A stretch of DNA of 64,000 nt, taken from Aquabacterium soli (GTDB lineage: Bacteria; Pseudomonadota; Gammaproteobacteria; Burkholderiales; Burkholderiaceae_C). Positions 56,533 through 64,000 of this stretch are shown piece by piece; position 1 is the stretch's first letter, and each line of letters opens with the position of its first letter. The stretch lies in assembly GCF_003933735.1 (NCBI RefSeq), contig NZ_RSED01000001.1, positions 310,001-374,000 on the forward strand, given 5' to 3'. The position numbers and the translations under genes were made by a program. The notes under the pieces were generated by a model. That model searched no databases and was not told the DNA's origin. It saw nothing but the letters and a program-made list of their open reading frames with translations.

Positions 56533-57714
56533 ATGGCACAAGCAGGCATCGCCCAGGCCCCCTGGGTGGATCACAAACGGTATCTTTGGCTGCTGGGCCC
56601 CGGGGTGCCCGTCATCGGCCTGGTAGCGCTGGGCCTGTTCCAGCAATTGCACTGGCACTGGGTGGTGTGGATGCCCATGCTGATCGTGCATGGCGTGCTG
56701 CCCCTGCTGGACTGGATCGTCGGGGAAGATCGAGAGAACCCGCCGGACAGCGCCATCGCTGCGCTGGAGGCCGATCCCTTCTACCGCTGGCTGCTGTTTG
56801 CGTTCGTGCCGCTGCAGCTGGCGGTCACCCTCTGGGGCGCCTGGCTGTTCGTCAACGTGGATGTGCCCTGGTACCACCAGTTGGGCCTGGGCCTGAGCGT
56901 GGGCCTGGTCAGCGGTATTGCCATCAACACCGGCCATGAACTGGGCCACAAGAAGAACACGCTCGACCAGTGGCTGGCCCGCATTGCGCTGGCGCCGTCC
57001 TGGTACGGGCATTTCTACGTGGAGCACAACCGTGGCCACCACAAGAACGTGGCCACGCCGGAGGATCCGGCCAGCTCCCGGATGGGCGAGACCTTCTGGG
57101 CCTTCCTGCCGCGCACCGTGGTGGGCAGCCTGAAATCCGCCTGGCACCTGGAGGCCGAGCGCCTGGCCAAGCAGGGCCGCAGCGCCTGGAGCGTGCACAA
57201 CCAGAACCTGCAGTCCTGGGCGATGTCGCTGGTGCTTTTCGCCGCCGTGGTGGCGTGGCTGGGCTGGGCGGTCCTGCCCTTCCTGATCATCCAGGCGGTG
57301 TATGGTTTCTCGCTGCTGGAGGTGGTGAACTACCTGGAGCACTACGGCCTGCTGCGCCAGAAGGGTGCTGATGGCCGCTATGAGCGCTGCCAACCGCGCC
57401 ATTCATGGAACAGCAACCACATCGTGACCAACCTGTTCCTGTATCACCTGCAGCGCCACTCGGATCACCACGCCTTCCCGGCCCGGCGGTTCCAGGCCTT
57501 GCGCCACTTCGACGAAGGCCCGCAACTGCCCTCAGGCTATGCGGCCATGCTGATGGTGGCCTACATCCCGCCGCTGTGGTTCGCCTTGATGGACAAGAAG
57601 GTGCTGAACCACTACAGCGGAGACATCACACAGGCCAATTTGCATCCGTCCAAGCGTGAGGCCTTGCTGGCCCGTTATGGCCAGCAAAAAGCCCGGACCA
57701 CGGCCCGGGCTTGA
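56533..57714 (+). CDS. alkB: Alkane 1-monooxygenase AlkB
   Basis: A 393-residue integral-membrane di-iron hydroxylase oxidising the terminal carbon of medium-chain alkanes. Six membrane helices are expected. The His motifs are HELGH (135-139), EHNRGHH (164-170) and LQRHSDHH (306-313), with the AlkB signature NYLEHYGL (266-273). No rubredoxin domain is fused and no rubredoxin or rubredoxin reductase gene is nearby, so electron partners must be encoded elsewhere. A GAAGGAG sequence precedes the ATG. Substrate range cannot be read from the sequence. Confidence 0.93.
   Translation: MAQAGIAQAPWVDHKRYLWLLGPGVPVIGLVALGLFQQLHWHWVVWMPMLIVHGVLPLLDWIVGEDRENPPDSAIAALEADPFYRWLLFAFVPLQLAVTLWGAWLFVNVDVPWYHQLGLGLSVGLVSGIAINTGHELGHKKNTLDQWLARIALAPSWYGHFYVEHNRGHHKNVATPEDPASSRMGETFWAFLPRTVVGSLKSAWHLEAERLAKQGRSAWSVHNQNLQSWAMSLVLFAAVVAWLGWAVLPFLIIQAVYGFSLLEVVNYLEHYGLLRQKGADGRYERCQPRHSWNSNHIVTNLFLYHLQRHSDHHAFPARRFQALRHFDEGPQLPSGYAAMLMVAYIPPLWFALMDKKVLNHYSGDITQANLHPSKREALLARYGQQKARTTARA
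57686..57711 (-). terminator. Intrinsic terminator of the DUF2383 gene, inside the alkB 3' end
   Basis: On the minus strand AGCCCGG...CCGGGCT forms a 7-bp stem and is followed by TTTTTG. A further hairpin GAGGCCGC/GCGGCCTC lies at 57721-57741 just after the DUF2383 stop. The terminator therefore uses sequence that is also the last codons of alkB. Confidence 0.75.
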
Positions 57715-57753
57715 TCAAACGAGGCCGCGGGATGCGGCCTCGAGCGCTGTGCA

Positions 57754-58215
57754 TCAGTGGTGAGCGGCAGCACGGGCCTGGTCACGCAGCGAACGCACCA
57801 GATCGTGGTTGCGCTGCACACCGGCGCGCTGGGCCACCAGCACCGAACGGATCTCGTCCGGCAGATCCTTCTTCAGGGCCTTGTCGTAGCGGGCCAGTGC
57901 GCGGTCTTCACCGCGCTCGCATTCTTCCAGCACGGCCTTGTCATCAGACAGCGACAGCGCGGCCTTGATGTTCAGCCAGCCGCGGTGCAGGGCGCCAGAG
58001 GCAGTGCCGCCCGTGGCCGGTTGTTCCTGGTTGGCGTAGACGATGCGTTGCAGTTCGGTGGCGGCGGCCTGGCATTCCGTGGCACGGCGCTCGAACATGG
58101 TCTTCAGGGTGGGGGAGTCGGCGTGCTCGGCACACTCGTGGAAGCCGTACTCGCCGTCCTTGCAGTTCTCGATGACGTCGTTCACGGTGTCGATGACTTC
58201 GGTTGCGTAGCTCAT
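57754..58215 (-). CDS. Ferritin-like four-helix protein (PA2169 family, DUF2383)
   Basis: A 153-residue helical protein, cytosolic. Motifs include VIENCKDGEYGFHECAEHA, MFERRATECQAAATELQRI and LEECERGEDRALARYDKAL, matching the PA2169/DUF2383 family of ferritin-like helix bundles. Function is unknown; members are often stress-induced. GGAG-type sequence AGGAGAA precedes the ATG. It is monocistronic with its own terminator. Confidence 0.85.
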   Translation of the reverse strand: MSYATEVIDTVNDVIENCKDGEYGFHECAEHADSPTLKTMFERRATECQAAATELQRIVYANQEQPATGGTASGALHRGWLNIKAALSLSDDKAVLEECERGEDRALARYDKALKKDLPDEIRSVLVAQRAGVQRNHDLVRSLRDQARAAAHH

Positions 58216-58502
58216 GGGGGTTCTCCTTTTGAGATCCTTGGCCAGCCTTTCATGTGGTGGCTGGCAAACCGAGTCCTCAGAGTAGGCCGCCCGCCGGCCG
58301 AGGGCAGTCAGTCGGCCCTGAACTGAAGGTCAGCCAAGCCTGACGCCTGTTAACCCTTGTCAGTGCTTCTTGACAGCCTTGTCGGCAGGCCCCGATAGCC
58401 CGCGCGTGGGCGCATGCCCACAATCAGTGCATCTGGTCTGCGCAGCTAAGGTGTGGCGTGATGCACGAACGACAACAAGGTCAAGTACCGAGGAGACAGC
58501 AC

Positions 58503-59912
58503 ATGCTCATCAGCGCTTTGGTGTGCGCTGCCGGGATCGCGGGGTGTTCCACGCTGGAGCCTCGCCGGCCTCAGCTGAATGCCGACACGGCGGTGAACAA
58601 CGTGCAACTGGCCAGCCGCCTGCAGGTGGCCACGGCCAGCGACAACCTGCGGCGCGGCGAGCGCACGCGTTTGCTCGGGCAGGTGCAATCCGAGGGGCGC
58701 GCAGACCTGGTCAAGCGCCACCTCGCGGCCATGACCTCGCAGGAGCGCGTGCGCCTGCTGGCCGACAACGATGTGCACCTGCTGGTGGACGGGCCGCAGA
58801 CCTTCGCGGCGATGTTCAAGTCGCTGGAGGCGGCCCGCCGGTCGATCTGGCTGGAGAGCTACATCATCGAGGACGAGGACATCGCGCTCAAGCTGCGCAA
58901 GCTGCTGATCCGCAAGCGTGCCGAGGGCGTGGCCGTGCACGTGATCTACGACGCGGTCGGGTCCATCGGCACCTCGCGTGATTTCTTCCAGAGCCTGCGC
59001 GATGCGGGCGTGCACACCTGCGCCTTCAACCCCATCAACCCGTTGACGCGTCCCGGTTACTGGAGCATCAACCACCGGGACCACCGCAAGATCCTGGCAG
59101 TGGACGAACAGCAGGCCTTCACCGGGGGGATCAACATCTCCAAGGTGTACTCGTCAGGATCGTCCATCTTCAAGAAGAAGAAGCCCTCTGAAGAAGCGGG
59201 CAAGGACAATGGCTGGCGCGATACCCAGGTGCAGATCGATGGGCCGGCAGCCGCCGAGATGGCCCGCATCGTGCGCCAGACCTGGGATGTGCAAGGCTGC
59301 AAGCCTGCGATCGACCCGGCCATCGTCACTGGCAGCGATCCCAAGGGTGCGCAAAAGCGCGGTGACAAGGTCCTGCAGGTGATTCCCAGCGGCCCCGACG
59401 AGAAAGGCATGGACACCTATGTGTCGCTGCTGACCGCGCTGGACGCCGCGCAGCAGAGCATCCACATCACCATGGCCTATTTCGCGCCGGGCGAGGACAT
59501 GGTCCAGGCCTTGTGCGATGCCGCCCAGCGCGGCGTCGAGGTGCAGATGATCCTGCCCTCCATCAGCGATTTCAGCCCGGTGCTCTACGCAGGACGGGCG
59601 TACTACGACCGACTGCTGGCGGCCGGTGTCAAGCTCTATGAGCTAGACAGCGCCGTGCTGCATGCCAAGACCGCCGTGGTCGACGGCGTGTGGTCCACCG
59701 TGGGCTCCAGCAACATGGACTGGCGCAGCTTCGTGAGCAACAACGAGATCAACGTCGTGGTGCTCGGGCGCGATTTCGGCCAGTCGATGGAAGCCTTGTT
59801 CCAGCGAGACCTGGGCTCGTCGACCCCCATCAACCCTGCGACCTGGGGCCAGCGCCCCATGATGGAAAAACTCAAGGAAAAGGGCGCGCGGCTGTTCGAG
59901 CGGCTGATGTGA
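58503..59912 (+). CDS. Phospholipase D-family lipoprotein / cardiolipin synthase-like
   Basis: A 469-residue protein with a lipoprotein signal: LVCAAGIAGC, the lipid-modified residue being Cys15. Two HKD motifs are intact, HRKILAVD (His194, Lys196, Asp201) and HAKTAVVD (His387, Lys389, Asp394). This is the phospholipase D superfamily in a cardiolipin-synthase-like arrangement (SYIIEDEDI, WSINHRDHRK). AGGAGA lies 7 bases before the ATG; an upstream ATG at 58458 adds residues unlike a signal peptide. Substrate is likely phospholipid in the periplasm; this is inference. Confidence 0.85.
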   Translation: MLISALVCAAGIAGCSTLEPRRPQLNADTAVNNVQLASRLQVATASDNLRRGERTRLLGQVQSEGRADLVKRHLAAMTSQERVRLLADNDVHLLVDGPQTFAAMFKSLEAARRSIWLESYIIEDEDIALKLRKLLIRKRAEGVAVHVIYDAVGSIGTSRDFFQSLRDAGVHTCAFNPINPLTRPGYWSINHRDHRKILAVDEQQAFTGGINISKVYSSGSSIFKKKKPSEEAGKDNGWRDTQVQIDGPAAAEMARIVRQTWDVQGCKPAIDPAIVTGSDPKGAQKRGDKVLQVIPSGPDEKGMDTYVSLLTALDAAQQSIHITMAYFAPGEDMVQALCDAAQRGVEVQMILPSISDFSPVLYAGRAYYDRLLAAGVKLYELDSAVLHAKTAVVDGVWSTVGSSNMDWRSFVSNNEINVVVLGRDFGQSMEALFQRDLGSSTPINPATWGQRPMMEKLKEKGARLFERLM

Positions 59913-59921
59913 GGCCATCTT

Positions 59922-59945
59922 CCCGGCCCGGGCGAGTGGGCCGGG
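59922..59945. repeat. GC-rich hairpin between convergent genes
   Basis: CCCGGCCC (59922-59929) and GGGCCGGG (59938-59945) are exact complements around an 8-base loop. No T-run follows on either strand. It sits between the phospholipase and the zinc peptidase genes and may act as a bidirectional transcript end. Confidence 0.45.
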
Positions 59946-59957
59946 GCCGCGCCCCTG

Positions 59958-61049
59958 TCAGGCCATGATGGCCGACTCGCGCACCGTGTCGTGCACAAAG
60001 CGCAGCTTCTGGCGCACGGTCTCCGACAGCGTGAACGGGTAGACATCGTCCATGCCCATGCTGCGGTTCAAGGCATTCAGTGCCAGCCCCAGCCGCATCC
60101 AGCGCAGGATCAGATCGTTGAAATCAGGCCAGCGGTCCAGCAGCAAGGCGTCCTGGCGGGCCTTGCGCGCAGCCTTGGGGTCCTGGCCAGGCAAGCGAAC
60201 CGAATCGGCGAAATCGTCGGCTGTCTCGATCATCGCCCGCATGTGCATGTAATGCGCCCAGGTTTCGGCCCAGCCTTCCCAGGCATGGGCGCTGGCGTAG
60301 GCCGAGATGTGCTTCTCGCCCCAGTTGAGATCGGGTTGCTCGTAGTGGCGTTGGAGTGCCTGCGCATAATCTTCGCGCTCATCGCCGAACAGCTCACGGA
60401 AGGCCTGCAGTCGTGCCTCATGGGGCGCCACCAGCTCATCCCAGTAGAAGTGGCCGATCTCGTGGCGGAAATGGCCCAGCACCGTGCGGTAAGGCTCGCC
60501 CATCTCCGTGCGGGCCTTCACGCGTTCCACATCATTGGCTTCGGCCAGGTTGATGGTGATGTGGCCATTGTCGTGCCCTGTCATGATCCGGCAGTTCTGC
60601 TCGGGCAGGTTTTCCAGAAACGAGAAATACAGCGGGTTGATCGTCTCGTGCTCGAACAGGGGCAGGCCCAATTCGCGCAGGTTGAACACCAGCCGGCGCT
60701 TGGCCAGTTCCATCTTGTAAAGGGCGCCTTGACGGCCTTCCAGGGACAGGTCGGGGATCTCGCGGGTGAGGCGGCAGGACACGCACAGCTCGTTCGTGTC
60801 TGCGGCCTCCACGGCCCAGTTGCAGGTGTCCGTGCTCACATAGTGGTGGCACAGGCGGTAGGCGGGGGCGTCGGCCTGCCCATCGGCCTGCTCCTGGGCT
60901 GCGACGCGCCACAGGCCGTCATCGCTGCGCTCCAGGGCAGCCAGGCGGAACTGGTCGGGCAGAAAGGCCAGGGTGTGGCCACAGGCGACACAGCGGGGGT
61001 TTTCGAAGTAAACCGGGCTGTCGCAGTGGTCGCAGCGGAAAGTCCTCAT
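59958..61049 (-). CDS. Zinc-ribbon putative metallopeptidase
   Basis: A 363-residue protein. The N-terminal zinc ribbon uses Cys6/Cys9 and Cys20/Cys23 (CDHC, CVAC); a second Cys cluster includes CHHY, CNW and CVSC (about 67-92). The peptidase domain has HFRHEIGHFYWD (His196-Glu197-x2-His200). The segment SAHAWEGWAETWAHYMHM may supply a third ligand. It belongs to the uncharacterised putative zinc-binding peptidase family of proteobacteria. No signal peptide is present, so it is probably cytosolic. It converges with the phospholipase gene. Confidence 0.83.
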   Translation of the reverse strand: MRTFRCDHCDSPVYFENPRCVACGHTLAFLPDQFRLAALERSDDGLWRVAAQEQADGQADAPAYRLCHHYVSTDTCNWAVEAADTNELCVSCRLTREIPDLSLEGRQGALYKMELAKRRLVFNLRELGLPLFEHETINPLYFSFLENLPEQNCRIMTGHDNGHITINLAEANDVERVKARTEMGEPYRTVLGHFRHEIGHFYWDELVAPHEARLQAFRELFGDEREDYAQALQRHYEQPDLNWGEKHISAYASAHAWEGWAETWAHYMHMRAMIETADDFADSVRLPGQDPKAARKARQDALLLDRWPDFNDLILRWMRLGLALNALNRSMGMDDVYPFTLSETVRQKLRFVHDTVRESAIMA

Positions 61050-61094
61050 GGTGCGTGTGCTCGTTCGTCAAGCACCGCCCTGGTCTGCGACGTG

Positions 61095-61448
61095 TCAGGA
61101 CGCCGGGGTCAGACCGTCCAGGAGCCGCTGCAGTTCATCGACATCGAAGGGCTTGGACAGGATGTGCACGCGCTCGGGCAGGTGAGGGCGGTACATCTCG
61201 GCGCGGTGACCGGTGAGCAGCAGTCCATGCACATGGGCATTGACCGCCATCACCTGACGCATCAGTTCCAGGCCGGACATGCCCGGCAGCTCCAGGTCAC
61301 TGATCAGCAGGTCGAGCTGGCTGGACTGCAAGGCCTCGGTGCCGGCCTCGGCGCTCTCGAAAGCGCGCACGTCGTGGCCCCACGATTGCAACAGCATCTC
61401 CACCATGTCCCGCACGTCGGGAGCGTCTTCGATGTAAATGATCTTCAT
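61095..61448 (-). CDS. Single-domain response regulator (receiver only)
   Basis: A 117-residue CheY-like receiver. It starts KIIYIEDAPDVRDMV, the acceptor Asp is in LLISDLELPGMSGLELM, a Thr is in LLLTGH and the Lys is in ILSKPFDVDEL. No output domain and no kinase are next to it. The downstream gene encodes the zinc peptidase 45 bases away; a functional link is only suggested by position. It could receive phosphate from an orphan kinase such as the one at 911-2764. Confidence 0.88.
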   Translation of the reverse strand: MKIIYIEDAPDVRDMVEMLLQSWGHDVRAFESAEAGTEALQSSQLDLLISDLELPGMSGLELMRQVMAVNAHVHGLLLTGHRAEMYRPHLPERVHILSKPFDVDELQRLLDGLTPAS

Positions 61449-61591
61449 CCGGTCTGGGTCAGGGCGGCAAAAAGCCAGGAATCAAGGGTCGGCACGCACC
61501 AGTTCTGTGAGTCATCGGCTGGCAAGTCGGCATGGTATCCCATGACACCTCGCAGCAGGTGGCCTCTGGGCGTGCAGCACCCCCGGGGGAA

Positions 61592-62104
61592 TCAAGCCGC
61601 CGCCGCCTGCAAGGCGTGGTGGCGAGACAGGTCGTGGTCCGCAAAGCGGGTGGAGGTCGGCAGCGAGCGTTCCAGCGAGCGGCGCAGCCGGTGCAGCATG
61701 GTTTCACGCTGCTCCAGGTAGAACTCGCAGGCCAGGGCCTCTGCCTGGGGAGATACGCGCCATAGCGACACCATCATTTCTTCCGCCAGGAGCGCGGCTT
61801 CCACCTTGGCGTGGATCACGTCGAACATGACCATCCAGTTGTCCTGGCTCGGATCCATGGCAACGAGGCGCGGCAGGATGGCGTGGTAGCACTCGCGCTC
61901 GGTGAAGGCCCGGTCCTCGGTCATGCTGCGTCCACCGACATCGGTGCGGCCCAGCGCGCTGTCGCGGGCCATCAGGAAGCACATCAGCTCGGCCAGCGCT
62001 TCACGGCGCAGCTCAGGGTTGAGTTCGCCCATGCGCTTGATCGCATCCATGTACAGCCGCACGGTCGTGTGGTCGTCGGTCATCAGTCTGTGGAACTCAC
62101 CCAT
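61592..62104 (-). CDS. Helical protein of unknown function
   Basis: A 170-residue, predicted mostly helical, soluble protein. It begins MGEFHRLMTDDHTTVRLYMD and is rich in Met, Glu and His, with a C-terminal region of basic heptads (ETMLHRLRRSLERSL). I cannot assign it to a family; the early His residues recall four-helix-bundle metal proteins, but the full hemerythrin spacing is absent. It lies between the receiver gene and a small hydrophilic protein gene, all on the minus strand. Confidence 0.6.
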   Translation of the reverse strand: MGEFHRLMTDDHTTVRLYMDAIKRMGELNPELRREALAELMCFLMARDSALGRTDVGGRSMTEDRAFTERECYHAILPRLVAMDPSQDNWMVMFDVIHAKVEAALLAEEMMVSLWRVSPQAEALACEFYLEQRETMLHRLRRSLERSLPTSTRFADHDLSRHHALQAAAA

Positions 62105-62126
62105 GTCGCACTCCAGGCTCTTGGTG

Positions 62127-62333
62127 TCAAGGACGCTCGGGGCGTCCGGGTTTCTTGATCTGGTCCAGCCCGCGCATGCCGTGCAGGTCGGTGTCCATCT
62201 GGCCTGACTCGATGTCTCGTCGGGCCTGTTCGATGACGCCGTCCGGGTCGGGTGCGACGTCGTGGTGGTCCTGATCGCGTTCGTGAGGCAATGGTGCCTC
62301 GGACGCGGAATGAGGGGCTTTGTTCTTTTTCAT
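62127..62333 (-). CDS. Small hydrophilic protein of unknown function
   Basis: A 68-residue highly charged protein (KKNKAPHSASEAPLPHERDQ, then QARRDIESGQMDTDLHG) without hydrophobic segments, probably disordered. Similar short proteins with a PLPHERDQ-type motif are common in Burkholderiales and have no known role. The ATG at 62333 has GGAG 9 bases upstream; another ATG 15 bases earlier is possible. Confidence 0.6.
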   Translation of the reverse strand: MKKNKAPHSASEAPLPHERDQDHHDVAPDPDGVIEQARRDIESGQMDTDLHGMRGLDQIKKPGRPERP

Positions 62334-62448
62334 GGTTGTCTGCTCCATGGTGTTCGATCCTCAGTCCGCGTCCGCAGACGCCACCGGGGCCGGAAGGTCA
62401 CTGGCCCTCCTTTGGCCGCCGGACGGATGCATTGCCGGCCGCAGCCGA

Positions 62449-62961
62449 TCAGGAGGTCTTGTCGACGGTCAGGCGGTTGACCACATTGGTCACGCCCGTC
62501 ACGGCCTGTGCCAGCTCCGAGGCGCGTGCCAGGGACTGAGCGTCAGGGGCCACCCCCGTCAGGGTGACCTGACCGGCGCTGGTGTCCACGTTGATCTTGG
62601 TGGCCTTGAGCTTGTCATCGGCTGCCAAAGCAGCGTTCACCTTCGTGGTGATGGTGGCGTCGGCCACGCTCGATTCGATCTTGTTGCCCAGGTCCTTGGC
62701 CTTGGCGCTGGCTTCGTTGGAAGCATTGGCCGAAGATTCGCGGGCATCGTTGACAGCCACCTGGGTGTCTGCCTTCAGTTCTGCAGCACCTTGGCGGGCG
62801 TCGGTGGCGGCATTGTCGGCAGCGCTGGAGGCGCTGGCGATGGCGCTGTCCAGTTGCTGGCCGGCGGTGCGTTCGTCATGACGGTTACAGCCGCTCAGGG
62901 CGACCACGCCCAGCAGGGCCAGGGTGGCGGGAGCGATCAGTCGGTGTTTCAAAGTGTTCAT
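62449..62961 (-). CDS. BON-domain lipoprotein (OsmY-like)
   Basis: A 170-residue lipoprotein. The signal peptide ends ALLGVVALSGC with lipid-modified Cys25. An Ala/Ser/Asp-rich helical linker (about 35-95) leads to a C-terminal BON domain (about 100-168, ITTKVNAALAADDKLKAT, VDTSAGQVTLTGVAP). BON proteins such as OsmY are periplasmic and induced by osmotic or envelope stress. GGAG lies 8 bases before the ATG at 62961; an upstream ATG gives a poor signal peptide. Confidence 0.85.
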   Translation of the reverse strand: MNTLKHRLIAPATLALLGVVALSGCNRHDERTAGQQLDSAIASASSAADNAATDARQGAAELKADTQVAVNDARESSANASNEASAKAKDLGNKIESSVADATITTKVNAALAADDKLKATKINVDTSAGQVTLTGVAPDAQSLARASELAQAVTGVTNVVNRLTVDKTS

Positions 62962-63087
62962 GCTTTTCTCCTTGTCCAGCGGCGGCGCTCTCAAGAAGCC
63001 GCCTGTGTTGGTGGTGCGTCGGATGGCGGCCAGACCGTCTTCCGCATGCTCATAACGATAAGAGCGCGCCGCTCGGGCGGCCAGTCA

Positions 63088-64000
<913 letters not shown>

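Noticed and set aside
61592..62104. Hemerythrin assignment for the unknown helical protein
   Set aside because: The early DDH resembles a hemerythrin start, but the remaining His/Glu/Asp ligand spacing is missing.

Overview
The window is GC-rich, gene-dense bacterial chromosome. Gene content and order point to a betaproteobacterium of the order Burkholderiales, probably near the Leptothrix/Rubrivivax/Aquabacterium group (an inference from protein style, not from a database search). Supporting signs are the complete mraZ-to-ftsZ division and cell wall (dcw) cluster, an lptD-surA-rsmA operon, a PEP-CTERM surface protein, AlkB and fatty-acid-desaturase genes paired with AraC regulators, and Fur-controlled iron genes. 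I recognised no tRNA, rRNA, CRISPR array, insertion sequence or prophage. The region reads as core chromosome with short accessory patches.

Layout. 1-2764: the tail of a TonB-dependent receptor, a SRPBCC protein and a membrane histidine kinase. 2856-8950 (minus): a thiamine operon, thiC-thiO-thiS-thiG-thiDE, behind a TPP riboswitch. 9019-11820 (minus): a small exported protein, then feoA-feoB and a Cys-rich FeoB partner behind a probable Fur box. 11886-14265: a fatty acid desaturase divergent from an AraC regulator. 14283-16751 (minus): a Fur-boxed DUF3649-PepSY-DUF3325 cluster. 16840-20422: a DapA-family aldolase, a small membrane protein, an LLM-type flavin oxidoreductase and an exported esterase. 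20549-22793: a Fur-boxed TonB-dependent siderophore receptor.

23268-41488 (plus): mraZ-rsmH-ftsL-ftsI-murE-murF-mraY-murD-ftsW-(two tandem mini-ORFs)-murG-murC-ddl-ftsQ-ftsA-ftsZ. It is tightly packed, with many ATGA/GTGA/TGATG start-stop overlaps. It is preceded by a run of 10-bp GTG repeats expected to be the MraZ operator. Two anomalies stand out. An exact 86-bp tandem duplication between ftsW and murG encodes two identical 29-residue coupled peptides, and MurD carries an acidic Pro/Ala-rich insertion of about 105 residues.

41696-45789 (minus): a small membrane protein, a NarL-type response regulator with a hybrid kinase, and the CCA-adding enzyme. 45998-46474: a PEP-CTERM protein. 46491-52366 (minus): lptD-surA-rsmA followed by an HExxH protein and an exported protein of unknown function. 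52464-55294: an AmgK-like sugar kinase and a DEAD-box helicase with a clear terminator. 55354-57714: an AraC regulator divergent from alkane monooxygenase alkB. 57754-62961: a loose set of envelope and stress-type genes (ferritin-like DUF2383, phospholipase D lipoprotein, zinc peptidase, lone receiver, an unknown, a small hydrophilic protein, a BON lipoprotein). 63088-64000: the C-terminal part of a pyridine-nucleotide-disulfide oxidoreductase running off the end.

Functionally the window covers iron acquisition (three probable Fur sites), thiamine synthesis, peptidoglycan synthesis and division, outer-membrane biogenesis, and hydrocarbon or lipid oxidation.
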